DNA from: Nelumbo lutea
Lineage: Eukaryota > Streptophyta > Magnoliopsida > Proteales > Nelumbonaceae
Length of the DNA: 64,000 nt
Assembly: GCA_022828595.1 (NCBI GenBank)
Contig: JAKGHH010000003.1
Location: 56,409,759 to 56,473,758 of the forward strand
Direction: 5' to 3'
Below the pieces are notes generated by a model. It saw only the letters and a list, made by a program, of their open reading frames with translations. It was not told where the DNA came from and ran no database searches. Below are positions 1-13,290 of the stretch, piece by piece. The number at the start of each line of letters is the position of its first letter. Position 1 is the stretch's first letter. A program made the translations under genes and the position numbers.

Positions 1-181
1 CATAGTTTTACTTGCTTTGGGTTTCGAGCAAGGTTCCAGGGATCCAGACATATTGGTGTGTATCATACATTACAATACATAATTATATATTGATTTTAAT
101 ACTACCAATTAGGACATCTAAGCCACTTTTAAAGGTTAATTAATACCCTTCTTAGCGATGCCCTGACTCAATTATTGAAAT

Positions 182-207
182 TTAATAATAATAATAATAA
201 TAATAAT
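182..207. repeat. (TAA)n microsatellite at left edge of the foldback element
   Basis: An uninterrupted run of TAA triplets directly abuts the left terminus of the inverted-repeat element. A matching run (1563-1590) abuts the right terminus. The pair may be the target-site duplication or an insertion into a pre-existing microsatellite; the repeat makes the exact TSD length undeterminable. Positions 1-181 are AT-rich and I see no gene or repeat in them. Confidence 0.85.
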
Positions 208-1562
208 GGTAAAATACAAAAACCTCCCCTCTATTTCTTGACAAAATTAATTAATACCTCCCTTTCATCAATTATCAAGACGGAAAGCGTTAAAGAGAAT
301 ATCATTTTTTCAAAATGTTTATTTTGCCCTTCATTTTTTCAAAATACCTATTTTACCCTTTCTAAACATTGTTCATCTTCTTCTGCGTTGGAACCCAGAA
401 GCAGAAGTAGAGGCAGCGGTGGGTCAGAGAGAACATTCAAACTGTAATACAGGGATTGAAACCGTGTATTTTACTATTAATTAAACAAAGGTTAAGAATA
501 TTTTATTTTATTACTTTTTATGAGAAATCGAGAACAGTTTTCTTGAAGGAAGAGGAACAATTGTCAAGAATAGATTTTCCTTTGGTACCCAAAGAACTGT
601 TCATTTATTTATTGAATTTAAAATTCATAATATTCACGACCGCCCAGAACCCCCCAACGACCTTTCGAATGCCCAGAAGGCACAGTTGAGGATCCCCTTC
701 AGGAGATTGAGATCCAGGAAGCCCAAGTCTAAACTGTGTGGCTTTCAGATACAGACTGTTTTTAGCCATTCTGGCAGCTACCATCAATAGAGTGCGATGA
801 AACAACTGAGACATTGCTGTCCCTCCCCAACACCGAGCAGTGGTAGAGACATTAGGTTTCCGGAACTAAAAAGTTTTCCTCCCAAGCTGCTGGCATTCAA
901 ACCATCCTTTAGATAAAACTTAAAATTCTCATAAAAGTTGAAGAAAGCCAAAAATTTAATCATTTCAAAGCTGAAAATGAGACTTAACATCAAGTCGAAT
1001 AATTAGATACTACGACTGCGGAGGACGATAAAAACCAATCACAGATGCTGACATATTCCACTTCTTTATAGGGCTGTCGAAAGGTCACCGAGGGGTTTTG
1101 GGCGTTCGTTAATATTATGAATTTTAAATTCAATAAATAAATAAACAGTCTTGCTGTGCATTCTGTAAATTTACACGAGATTCAAAATTCTTTTTTGGGT
1201 ACCAAACGAATTCATTCATTAAACTCGGAAAATCTGTTCTTGACAATTGTTCCTCTTCCTTCAAGAAAACTGTTCTCAATTTCTTATAAATAGTAAAACA
1301 AAATATTCTTAACCTTTGTTTAATTAATAGTAAAATACACGGTTTCAATCCCTGTATTACAGTTTGAATGTCCTCACTGACCCACCGCTGGCTCTGCTTC
1401 TGGGTTTAAACGGAGAAAAAGATGAACAGTATTTAAAAAAGGGTAAAATTGGTATTTAAAAAAATGATAATCTCTTTAACGTTTTCCATCTTGGGCATTG
1501 ATGGAAGGGAGGTACTTGTTAATTTTTTTCAAAAATAGAGAGGAGGTTTTTGTATTTTACCC
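208..1562. mobile_element. Long-TIR Mutator-like foldback element (Pack-MULE candidate)
   Basis: The two ends are long imperfect inverted repeats: about 208-672 on the left matches the reverse complement of about 1074-1562 on the right. Shared landmarks include the terminal GGTAAAATACAAAAACCTC and an inner block with ACAGGGATTGAAACCGTGTA. Long TIRs of several hundred bases, no transposase, and captured host DNA in the centre (see the Aux/IAA fragment) are the hallmarks of a Pack-MULE. Short ORFs in the arms mirror each other and are not genes. The element lies downstream of the succinyl-CoA ligase stop codon. Superfamily is inferred from structure; the flanking (TAA)n hides the TSD. Confidence 0.75.
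668..852 (-). pseudogene. Captured Aux/IAA (IAA9-like) N-terminal fragment
   Basis: Read on the minus strand, an ATG at 852 opens with MSLPLLGVGEGQ, resembling the MSPPLLGVGEEEGQ start of IAA9-type Aux/IAA repressors. In a shifted frame the next stretch reads NVSVVSSHS then CQNG. About 680-770 reads LYLKATQFRLGLPGSQSPEG, the domain I (EAR, LxLxL) region that recruits TOPLESS in intact proteins. The fragment has at least one frameshift, an in-frame stop after CQNG, and lacks the linker expected between CQNG and domain I. Domains II and III/IV are absent, so it cannot make a functional repressor. It sits between the inverted arms of the foldback element. About 860-1070 may be the donor's 5' UTR or an intron. 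Confidence 0.75.
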
Positions 1563-1884
1563 TAATAATAATAATAATAATAATAATCATGAGTATCAAC
1601 ACCTTGAATCGTACAATATGCAATTGAATATCATGCGTATTGATACTCTGAAATTCCCGCAGGGGGGAGGGAGTGAAACAATGATTCATTAATTTGACAA
1701 TTTGTCCGTGTTTGCCACAGCATTATTCAAGATCTCTTACTTGAACCTCCATTGGAACCTCCTTTGAAGCTTCTTACCACTCTTCCCTTTTGCCCAAACC
1801 CAAATTCGTATGCTCCCTTACCCATACATGAAATTACATTTACAAGAAAAGAATCAAGTGTATGCTACAATATGTGGATTGAAG

Positions 1885-4800
1885 TTAACTTGCTGCTGCT
1901 TTAACTGCTTTCTCAGCTGCATCATCTAGATCTTCCGCAGTAATCAATGTCATCCCACTCTCCTATAGCATCCATTTGTGGTCAACAGCAATAAAAGTAA
2001 CAATACTCTGATGGTTCTTTTTCATCTTCTAATGTTTAGAAATAAATGATAACTTGCTAAATTTCTAGTGATGATCAAATAAATTTGATGCTTAGTGGTG
2101 CAACGTTTCACATTTACCTTCAGAATTCTCTTCCCCTGGTCCACATTTGTGCCTTCAAGACGAACGACCACTGGTACTTTTAGAGCAACCTTCCAAACAA
2201 AACCAAACAAATGTTTATTACATCTGCAGCAAGTCAATAAATGACAGTTGAACAAACATATTTGTGATTACACCAAAAAGATGCTCAATGGGTTTTGGCC
2301 AAAACTCGAACTGACAGAATTTCATGTATCTTTTTCAGCTTTTCCTGATACAAGTTCACACCAAAATTTCTAATTTATCATTTTATAAATGAAAACACAT
2401 GTAAAAGAAGAGTGATTGAGAGAAACCAAGTCAAATGAAAATACCAGTCAATATGAAAAGTGGCAGCAAAATTTGGTACTCTTCCAACTAGATTATAATT
2501 TGAAGGTGCTAACTATTTTTAGAAACACTTGACATGAATACATAGAATACAAGTGCAGTAAATCACCTGTTTAGCAGCATTGACAATTCCACTTGCTATT
2601 ACATCACATTTCATGATTCCTCCAAAAATGTTAACCAAGATTGCTTTCACTTTCTCATCAGATGTTAATATCTTAAATGCTTCCACCACCTGCACAGAAT
2701 ATTAGAGAAGATTAATATGAAAATGAAACCTGACATAATTCTACAAGATCAATATGGAAGATACAAAGCCACTTTTTCTTTAGGATGTTGCATTGTGTTT
2801 CTTGGTGCTAACATGTAATTAAAAGATACTGATGAACCATTCAAGGGACTGAAAAATTATTGCAGCAATCACTTAAAGTGAAAAGCCAACTGCTTTCTTT
2901 CATTCACCTTGCTTTTTCTATATACTATGGTAGAGTATAGACTTAAAAGTACACATAAATGCCTTGTTTACACTAGCTTTCAAACAGATAATACATGATT
3001 ACATGTATACTAAGTTTTATATGCACACTGTTTACTGCAGAAATCCCCCCTCCGGTTTAAATTAAGCTGTTAAGCCAAAGCTTTCCTTTTTGTTTTACTC
3101 TTCTAATCAGCATCAATAATGTTTATATAAAAGAAGAAAAAATGAAAGAACAAATACAGTTCTAACCCAATAATGAAGGGAACCAAACAATAATTTTTGG
3201 TTGGTCACACAGAATGACTCCAAAAAATGGACGTACTGTTGCAGAACTGCAAACTTTCCGTGGTTTGGCCAGAAGGTCTCACATGACCCCTCAAGTCCCC
3301 TATTATGTCTGCTATGTGATGTCACAAAAAAATATATTCTTTTGATTAAAAAGGTTCCAAAAGAGGTGCTTTACAGCTCATCTGCTGGTGTTGCAGAGTT
3401 GTTAGCAGGAAAGAGAGCAAATTTGACTGCTACAATAAGAACAGAGGCCAAATGAAAATCATGGTAAAGCAAGACTATAATGTACAATTAGCAAGCCAAA
3501 ATGCAACCCATTACCTGGCCTTCTGAGGCATTGCCACCAACATCTAAGAAATTGGCAGGTGTTCCACCATGCAATTTAATTATATCCATTGTAGCCATTG
3601 CTAATCCTGCACCATTCACCATACAACCAATTTCCCCATCTAAACCAATATAATTCAGATCTACTTTAGATGCAGCAACCTGTAAATAAATTTAACACTA
3701 GTGTAAGAAACAAAAGGAGAAAACTGTATAAATAATCTAGATTTGTTTCTATCGTCTTTAGGTTTTTCTCTAGGTGTCAGAGTAAAGGTCTTCCTGACTT
3801 CCTTTGTGCAAATGGCTCAACATAAGAGAAAAGAACCAAGCTCAAGACTCATCATACAATATACAGAAACAAAACCATATAATACACACACATGCATACG
3901 TGTGCAAACACATGCACATACATATTAAAACTTGAACTATGCATAATAACTATTTTCTTCGTCTTGATTTACATTTAGTAAATAAAGAGAGCTAATAACC
4001 CTCCCTCCCTCTATGTTCTCCCTTTCAGTTTCATAAACAAAAAAGCCTCTTCTGCTGAACATGCTCTCCAGGATGCCCTTCTGACATCCTGGACGTACAT
4101 ATGACATCAGCAGACAATGACCACAACTGCAAGTAAAAACCCTAAATCTGGTTGGAATTGTTTTTTGTTGTCTTTTTCTGATCATTTGACTCATGTTGAT
4201 TGAAGTTTAAGGTTCTTTTTCGGGAAAAAAAAAAGATTGGCAGAAAATCAGAAAAATTCATGTGTGGTTGTTTGATTCATATGATGCAACATGAAGTAGT
4301 TGGTGAATAGGACCACTTACACAGTTATAGTACTGTATGACATTTGTTGATCAATGAATCAAGTCTTAATTTTTTGTGGAGGTCAGGTTTTCAGGTGAAA
4401 TTTCTTCTATGCCACTTCTGCTGCCGTACCTGCTTTTCAGCTTTCTAGCTGTTTCATAATGACCAAACCTTAGGAACACCATAAGAGTATGAGCTGAGAA
4501 GTTCAGAAAGGTTGTGATTATCTTGCTTGATTGTTGTTGATAGTTTGGATGTATTTCTCTTCTGTCAGACATGCTGTCCCCTTCCTAACAATGTACAAGT
4601 TGATTGTTGAGGAAAGATTTCTCGTAAAAGCCTGTGTTAGGTTAATTTATATCTGAGAGATGTCAACTGATCAAGATTTCAGATCTCAGGGTTATGGAAA
4701 TAGCCCAAATATTTAGATCACCACAATAGATATAGAAGAAGCCATTTTCTTAGAGTGGTCTCAATTTGGTAGTCTACGTTGGTGTTAAAGGGAATTTAGG

Positions 4801-7800
4801 TTTGATAAGTAGCATAAATCTTAAGGATCCCTCTTATTCTAAGGAAGGTTCAAAATATCGGTATTGAGTATTGTATTGGTAAACTTGCATATAGAAATAG
4901 ATATGGATACACTTGGGAAATGCATGGATACAGTGGAAAAATGTTGATACACTTGGATACATTAGGAAAACTCCTATAAATCCCACAAATACATTAATAA
5001 TGCTAAATTTATGGTTGAAATAACCACAAATGGGGCTATTTTAATGTACATAAGAACTATGAAGAAATACATTACAACTGAGCCCAGTACAGACTGTACT
5101 GTTGAACCCAATTTACCCCTGGCTTAGCTAAATAATCAGCCATTACATTAGCCTCTATCCCAACCCATTGTATTCTCAGATTCAAAGAAAGATAAGGAGT
5201 CAATTCTTTTTTTTGTCCTATTCTCTCTCTCTAGATTAACTAGAAAAGGGCACTATCGTCGTCATCTAAGCCTTGCCCCAACTATATGGGGTCAATTACA
5301 TGAATCCTGTTTCACCATTCCATTCTATTCAGTGCCATCATGGTAGCTAGGTCAAGTGCTAAAGATAAGAACAAGGCTGTGGAGCAAGAGTTTATTACTG
5401 TAGCTAAAAACATCCCTGTGAGTTTTACAAAAATTGTTTGACAGTCCACATTGCAAAGCGGGTTAGCATTTTATTAGAAAGTCAGTGATGGAAAAGTTTT
5501 TTTATCTTCTATAAAGACTAAAAATCAGTTACCTTCTTTCTTAATAGCCAAAGCTTGTGAATAATCTATGCAGGATAGACATGCTCAAGGGAGAGTGTTG
5601 ATATTATTATGACTCAGAGGTACCTGCGTCAGTTTAACCAATTCTTGGCTCCATAAAACCCAATTCTTTCTCTCTTCTCTACTATCATCTCTATCTCTTT
5701 GGTTCTTTCTCCTTCCCTTATCACCAAAGAAAAGTCACGAAACCATTACCCAATGATAGTCAAAATTATCCAGGGTCTAAGGAGGGGTAGACTGGATACA
5801 GACAAATAATTAATTATATACAGCATTTGACTTGATAAAAGTTGCAGATATATATTTTACCAAGCCCATGGGGTTATTTATTGCTCCTTTGCATACCATG
5901 TTGCATGGACTCTCCTAAATGGATGTGTCTGTGTGGGACACAAATTGGAGTCTAACACTCCATAGATTCATGAGGACACTTCTACATGACATTTCCTTTT
6001 TATCTCTATGCTTAATTGATAAAAATGAATAACTAATGTAGAAGATGAAAGCCATGTTTCATATCAAATGTTACTTGATAATCAAGGCGACATTTTAGAC
6101 CCCTTCATACAGGTAATCTAATGTCAGAATTCAAAAAATCCTAATGTATATACTTTTCCACAGACGTGTCTGCAAGTCCATGTTTTCTTATCTTGCCAAG
6201 TCAGACTAGTGGATATATGCATCAGATTCCAACCCCCCTGTCCATGTCTATGCAACAATGTTGCATGGTCATGATAATAGAGGTAGCCATGAATGCCACT
6301 AAACATCATGATCAGAAGAAAAAAATAAATAGCTAATAAATAAAGAAAAAGTAATAATTTCCAAGGGTCCTCTTTTGCATATCCATGGCATCACAATGGA
6401 CACGAATGATGAGCTTCACAGACATAGATTAACAGAAACTATAAATAAAGAAAAGTAAGAACCTCCCGAGGGTCCTCCTGGGATGAATCACGGAGAGAAA
6501 ATATCTCCTTCTGGCGGTAAGCGGCATTATCATCAAAGTTCAACTTTGCATCAGCAGCCACCAATTGGTTATCAGATGTTTCCGCAATGGGATTGATCTG
6601 TTAAGCAAATATTACACAGAAACGGATCAATTATTGAAAAAAAGGCACAAAAGATGCTGTGAGTTGAAAGGGAATAAATTTGGAAAAGGTATGGACAAAC
6701 AAAACATTCTTTTTTCCCACCTCCAACAATGTGCAGTCACACTCACAGAAAAGTTTGTAGAGCTTTTTCACTTGTTCTATTGATGCATTTCTATCTGCCA
6801 CTTTAGGAGCCAAACCATCTACAACTTTAGCAGCATCTTCATCTGTGATTCCTTTAAAAACATCAATAGGCACCTGGTTGAAAACATAAGGTAAAATCAG
6901 CAACTAATCATGATTTTGAAAAAAAAAATGATAAGAATTGTCAATCATTATACGAAGATGAGATACATAACCTTAAGAATCATGTCAGGGAATTTCTCTG
7001 CAAGATCTTCAATACTGGTTCCTCCCTTCCTACAGGCAATTATGAGCTGGAGAATGGACATGAAGATAAGCACCAGTCAAATATCATAGACCACCACTAT
7101 TATTATCAATATCAGTCATTTCATTACTAATAAATATGAATATATAATAAAGGGTCAGAAAATCATTTTTGATAAATAAAAGTGGTTATTATTAACAAAA
7201 AGTGCCAAGAGCAGACAAATTCAGCAATATAATGCAACAAAATATGATCTCATGAGCTAAAGGATTAGAAAGCAAGGTCTCCACAATTCAACGGTCCAAA
7301 TTATGAGTATCAAAAAGGCAGAAACTATGCATTCAGATCTTTTTTTAATGAAAATGTGGACTCTAAGCCAAATGTGAATGGACATGAAGATAAGCACCAG
7401 TCAAATATCATAGACCACCACTATTATTATCAATATCGGTCATTTCATTACTAATAAATATGAATATATAATAAAGGGTCAGAAATCATTTTTGATAAAT
7501 AAAAGTGGTTATTATTAACAAAAGGTGCCAAGAGCAGACAAATTCAGCAATATAATGCAACAAAATATGATCTCATGAGCTAAAGGATGAGAAAGCAAGG
7601 TCTCCACAATTCAACAGTCCAATTTATGAGTATCAAAAAGGCAGAAACTATGCATTCAGATCTTTTTTTAATGAAAATGTGGACTCTAAGCTAAATGTGC
7701 ATTTTCTTCCCTTTTTTTCTTTTTTTTAGGCTGTACCCATTATCTAGTGTTAGTGTTCGGTCTGCCTGTTAGACTGATAACAGTCAAAGAAGAGAGAGAG

Positions 7801-10800
7801 AAGAGAGAAGGAGAAAAAGAGAGAAAGGAAAAGAGCAGAAGAGAAACAAGGAGAAAAGATTCTGGTTCGAATGAGAGAAAAAATTCACTCTCCCTTTCGA
7901 CCAGATGTATTTTATATTACTAAAATAATGTGGAAAAGTCACGTATGCCCCTACTTAAGTTAGGGACATTAAATCTAACATAAACTTACACATCAGCACC
8001 TAAACACAAGCACAAACACAAAATTACCCCTACATACTCGACACTAACACTCCCCCTCAAGCTGGAGAGTATATATCATATAATCCCAGCTTGTTACATA
8101 TGTAGTCCACTCTCCCCTGACTCAACCCTTTAGTAAACAAATATGCCCATTGGTTCCCCGCGTTGACATATGCAGTGTCTATCACTCCACTCAGCACCTT
8201 CTCTCTAACAAAGTGACAATCAACCTCTATGTGTTTGGTTCTCTCATGAAACACTGGATTAGAGAAAATGTGACTTACTGTTTGATTGTCACAGTAGAGC
8301 TTCATTGGAGCATCAACAGAGTATCGCATCTCCTGTAAAAGGTTCCTTAGCCACACTAATTCACAAGTAGTATGTGCCATAGATCTATATTCTGCCTCTG
8401 CACTGCTTCATGCACAACTATCTACTTCTTGCTTTTCGATGTCACTAGATTACCCCCAAGAAAAGTGCAATAGCTTGTAGTAGATCTCCTATCAGATACA
8501 AAACCAGCCCAATTAGCATCAATATATCCTTCTATTTCAAGTTTTCCACCACTTTTGTATATCAAACCGCAATCAAGAGCCCCCTTTAAATAACTCACAA
8601 TCCTTGTAACCGCATCCCAATGTGGAACCAGAGTTTTCTACATGAACTAACTTACCACACTAACTGTGAATGAAATGCCTGGCCGAGTGATGGTTAGGTA
8701 GTTCAGTTTACCTACCAGCCGCCGGTATCTGCCAGAGTCTTCAAACACTACACCCATATCACTGCTCAGCTTACCACACTAACTGCGAATGAAATGCCTG
8801 GCCGAGTGATGGTTAGGTGGTTCAGTTTACCTACCAGCCGCCGGTATCTGCCAGAGTCTTCAAACACTACACCCATATCACTACTCAGCTTAGTGTTTGT
8901 TTCCATAGGAGTTTCAGCTGGTTTAGCACCTAAAAAGCATGTTTCTTCAAGCAAATCAAAGGCATATTTTCTCTTACACAAGCTAATACCATTCTTGGAC
9001 CTTGCTACTTCTATCCCCAAGAAATACTTCAATTTACCGAAGTCCTTTATCTGAAAATGATCCTGCAAAAAGATCTTCAACCTGTCAATGCCCATTTTAT
9101 CATTCCCGATAATGACAATACCATCTACATACACCACTAATAGGATATTCCCTACCTGAGAGTCATCACTGAAGACGGAATGGTCAACTTGGCATTGTTT
9201 CATACCAACTTCTTTACTACCTCACTAAATCTGCCAAACCATGCTCGAGGAGACTGTTTAAGCCCATAAATGGCCTTCGGTAGCCAACACACTTTACCAT
9301 CCTCCCCCTGAGCAACAAACCCCGGTGGTTGCTCCATATAGACCTCCTCGAGCAGATCACCATGCAAGAAGGCATTCTTGATATCAAGCTGATAGAGGGG
9401 CCAATCATACATCGCAGCAAGAGAAATCACAACACGGAATGAACCAATCTTAGCAACCGGGGAGAAAGTCTTTGTGTAATCAATACCATAGGTTTGGGAA
9501 TACCCTTTGGCAACCAATCTAGCTTTCAGCCGCTCTACACTACCATCAGGTAAGTACTTAACCGTATAAACCCACTTATAACCAAGAACCTGCTTACCAG
9601 GAGGAAGAGCGGTGAGTTCCCATGTATGATTTTGAGCCAGAGCTGAGAGTTCTTCTTCCATCGCACAGCACCATCCTAGAGAGGCAAGGACTTCATGGAC
9701 ATCCTTAGGTATAACAACAGTGGATAACAAAGAGATAAACTGGTGATGGGAAGTGGAAAGGTGAGTCGGTGAAACATAATTAGAAATAGGATGAAGGGTA
9801 CAATTGCGCTTACCTTTCCGCAAGGCAATGGGAAGATCAAGATCAGATACTGGGGCCGGGGCTGGTGTGGTAATAGCTGTCGGATCTGTTGACGATGATG
9901 AAGCTGGAGGAGGTGCTAGTACATGTGGGCAATGTGTGTACACATGATGGATCGGTGGTCGTTCAACAGGTGGTGGCACCGGAGGCAAAGACTTGGTCAC
10001 TACGGGAACAAGAGGAAGAGAGTCCACAACTAGAAGAGGAAGGGGAGGAGGTGATGAGGAGAAAGAAACATCACTGGACCCCAAGAAGAATAGAGTAGAC
10101 TCAAAGAAAGTAACATCAACACATACATAGGAACATCGAGAGCTAGGGTGATAACACTTATACCCTTTCTGAGTCCGGGAATAACCAAGGAAGATGCACT
10201 TAATACACTATGCATCTAACTTGTCCATTCCATGCCCTAAATTATGAACAAAACAAACACATTCAAAAACTCGAGGAGAGAGAGGAAACGGAGACAAGGT
10301 TGGAAACAATGTGGTGAATGGGAAATGACCATCAAGGATAGACGTGGGCATCCAATTAACCAAGAAGCAGGAAGTAAGCACTACATCACTCCAAAAGGAT
10401 TTGGTTACATTCATGTGATGCATGTGGGGTGTAGGTACATGAAGTCAGATGGATAATGCCATGTTGGTCTAAGTAGTCTTGAAATGATGAAGAGAGATAT
10501 TCACAATCATTATCATAACGAAAAATTTTAATGTGAACACCAAATTGGTTGCGAATCTTAGCATAAAACTTTTGGAAAATGGTAAACAATTCACTTCTTT
10601 ATTTCATTAAATAAAGCCACGTCATCCTTGAATAATCATAAACAAAAATGACAATATTTATATCCATTGTATGTCATCACTTTATAAGGACCCCAAACAT
10701 CTGAATGAACCAAAGAAAAAGAACTCAATACACGATTATCAACTCTAGGACTAAAGGGAACACGATGATGTTTCCCCAACTGACACGACTCACAATCCAA

Positions 10801-13250
10801 AATAGAAAGATGACACAACGAAGGAACCAAGGACTTCAAAACTTTCAATGAAGGATGACCAAATCGGCAGTGCCACTAGAGAGGAGAGAGGGATGATTTG
10901 AGAGCTATTGACGTACTTCCACCACCATCAAGATAATACAATCCACTAGCTTCATGCCCTCCACCAATCTTCATCCCCGTCTTGAGATCCTGAAAAACAC
11001 ACGAAGAGGGGTAAAAGGTAATGGAGCAATTAAGAGACTTGATCGACTTACTATCAGACATAAGATTAAAAGGAAATTTAGGGACATACAAAACTGACGA
11101 TAGGGATACAGGGTCCAGGTCAACATTACCAACACCACAAATGGAGGATGTGGAACCATTAGCAAGGGTAACAGATTGTGCTGCTGAAGAATGAGAGAGG
11201 AAAGAAAACACACCTGGAGTTCCAATCATGTGATCGGAGGCTCCAGAATCAATAATCCAAGGATGGGGTGTGGATGCCAGACAAGCCATACCCGAATGTG
11301 CGAGAGTGGCCATGTTCTACTGAAATGTGGCCTGTACTAACCTCTCATACTCATCACGGGGAATACTCATCATCTCCTTCCCAGCAACATCTGTGGATGT
11401 AGGAGGTACCTGATCGGCTAAATGACTATCCTATCTGAAACTACTGTCACTGGTCACGGCATGATTGGCCCAAGTTGAAGGTGGACCATGCAAGTCATAG
11501 CAATAATTGATGGTATGTCCATCCATTCCACAGTGTGTACACCTCCTTGGACCCAAACTACGTCCTCTGCTACGGGCTCCCCCTGAATCTCGACCTCCAG
11601 TACGACCACCACCACGGTTATATGTAGGTCCACTACGGTCAGACTGAGCTCCCCGAGCTCCACCTCTAACACCATGGCCTCTGGATACTACTAGGGCTGA
11701 TCTATCGGAAATATTAGGGTTCTCAATAGATCTAATGGAAATCCTCCTGAGTCGAGCAAACACCTCTTCTAAGGAAGGGAGAGCTGACCCTCCTAGTATC
11801 TGAGCCCGCAATGGTTCATATTCAGATTTCAGCCCCACCAAAAACCGAGTCACATCAAGTTGTTCTCTCTGTTGTTGCTAAATTTTGACATCAGAAATGA
11901 GGGGGTGATAAACATTCAATTTGATACGAATGTTTCTCATACTAGCATAGTACTCCTCAAGACTCTGATTACCCTGTTGTAGATTAAAGTATTCCTGGTA
12001 CAACTGATATACTCTAGTTGTGTTGTCTTGACCCAAATACAGCTTCTTAGCATGGTCCCACACTTCTTTGGCAGTATCAAGAAACATGAAATTTACACTA
12101 ATCTTGGGTTCCATACTATTCCATAACCATGTGATGATCTGTGCATCTGCTGCTCCCAATCATCATATTCAGGAGAATCGGTGGAAGGTTTTGCATCCCT
12201 TATGTGCTTCACCTTCTTCTTTGCCTTAATAAAGACTTCTACAGATTTGGCCCAAGGTACATAATTTTCTCCATTCAGCTTAATGGAGGTCATTTGAACA
12301 TTCCGGTAATCAGTAGGGACCATCACACTAGTCTTGCTATCACTGTTGTCTCCCATTGCTGAATTCGGCAAACTGCACACTAGATCACACTACACCCTGA
12401 TTTCAGCACTTACTACTGCTGCAAATTGCACTCTTTACAACACAAACCCAAATCTGAAACTTCCCAACATTGTTTAAGGAACACCCTCCCTTCGAATCAC
12501 ACTAAAGGGTGCACAAACCCTAGCACACTACAATCTGAAATCCCACCATACAGTTTGAAATAGACTTCTCATTTGATTCACACCAAAAAAAAATGCATAA
12601 AACCTCTTACCTGATCACCGAAAATCAGACCACACAAGACACCGAAAATCAGACCATACAGTCTCAAATAGGTCTCTTCTTTTGCAAGTTTTCCAAAGTA
12701 TTAATCTTACCATAGTAAACTTCCCAACGGCAAACAGAAATCTTGGGGGGAAAGGTTCCAGGCTTCTATATATGGGAAACCCGAGGAGCAGAGGTAGAAC
12801 AGAGGGATTTGAAAAAAGAGGAACAAGTAAAGGGTTCCAAATTCTCAAGTCAGGTTTGATGGGATCCAAGCAAACAGACTCAAGTGACAATAACAGTTCA
12901 AAAACACAAGCAGATTCATCAGCCCATAAGCCTATATGGAAACCAAAATCCCAAAGGAAGAACCAGAGAATAAAGAAACTTAGAAATTGACTCTTTTTTA
13001 TAAAGGGAAAGAGAGTAAAGAGAAGGAAAAAGGTCTTAAAGAGGTTGGTTGCCCACCCAAATATCTTCCCAAAAAAATAACATTATTTCCAAAGCAGACA
13101 TTACAACGTACCAATCTGAGGAATTGGGGGAGGACCCCATGTATAGTCTTCCAAGATGTTGTAAGAGTTGCCCATTGAGATATCTCAGCATCCCAACCAT
13201 TCTCCAGATAGCGATGAATTCTAGTCACCACCTTGTGCAGTTGTGCCATA

Positions 13251-13290
<40 letters not shown>

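Larger units (their letters stand above)
3680..6462 (-). other. Intron 8 of succinyl-CoA ligase beta
   Basis: This 2.8-kb intron separates the CoA-ligase exon 9 from exon 8. It contains no convincing ORF. I see a diverged dispersed repeat near 5255-5350 and a weak copy of the exon 8 border at 6335-6375, described separately. The rest is AT-rich unique-looking sequence. Confidence 0.9.
7748..12620 (-). mobile_element. Ty1/Copia retrotransposon, 5'-truncated (copia-2), minus strand
   Basis: Only the 3' LTR is present (7748-8049), next to a polypurine tract (AGGGGGAG, minus strand). The internal region shows gag, protease, integrase, RT and RNase H homology up to the gag start at 12356, then a leader to about 12620. 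No second LTR or TGGTATCAGAGC-type primer site follows; LINE sequence begins at about 12660. Its proteins closely resemble those of the intact Copia at 29284-34828, but the LTRs differ. It lies in intron 5 in the same orientation as the host gene. Confidence 0.88.

Noticed and set aside
7052..7699. CRISPR-like or LTR interpretation of the 324-bp direct repeat
   Set aside because: The units are directly adjacent with no internal element, primer site or spacers, so a tandem duplication is sufficient.
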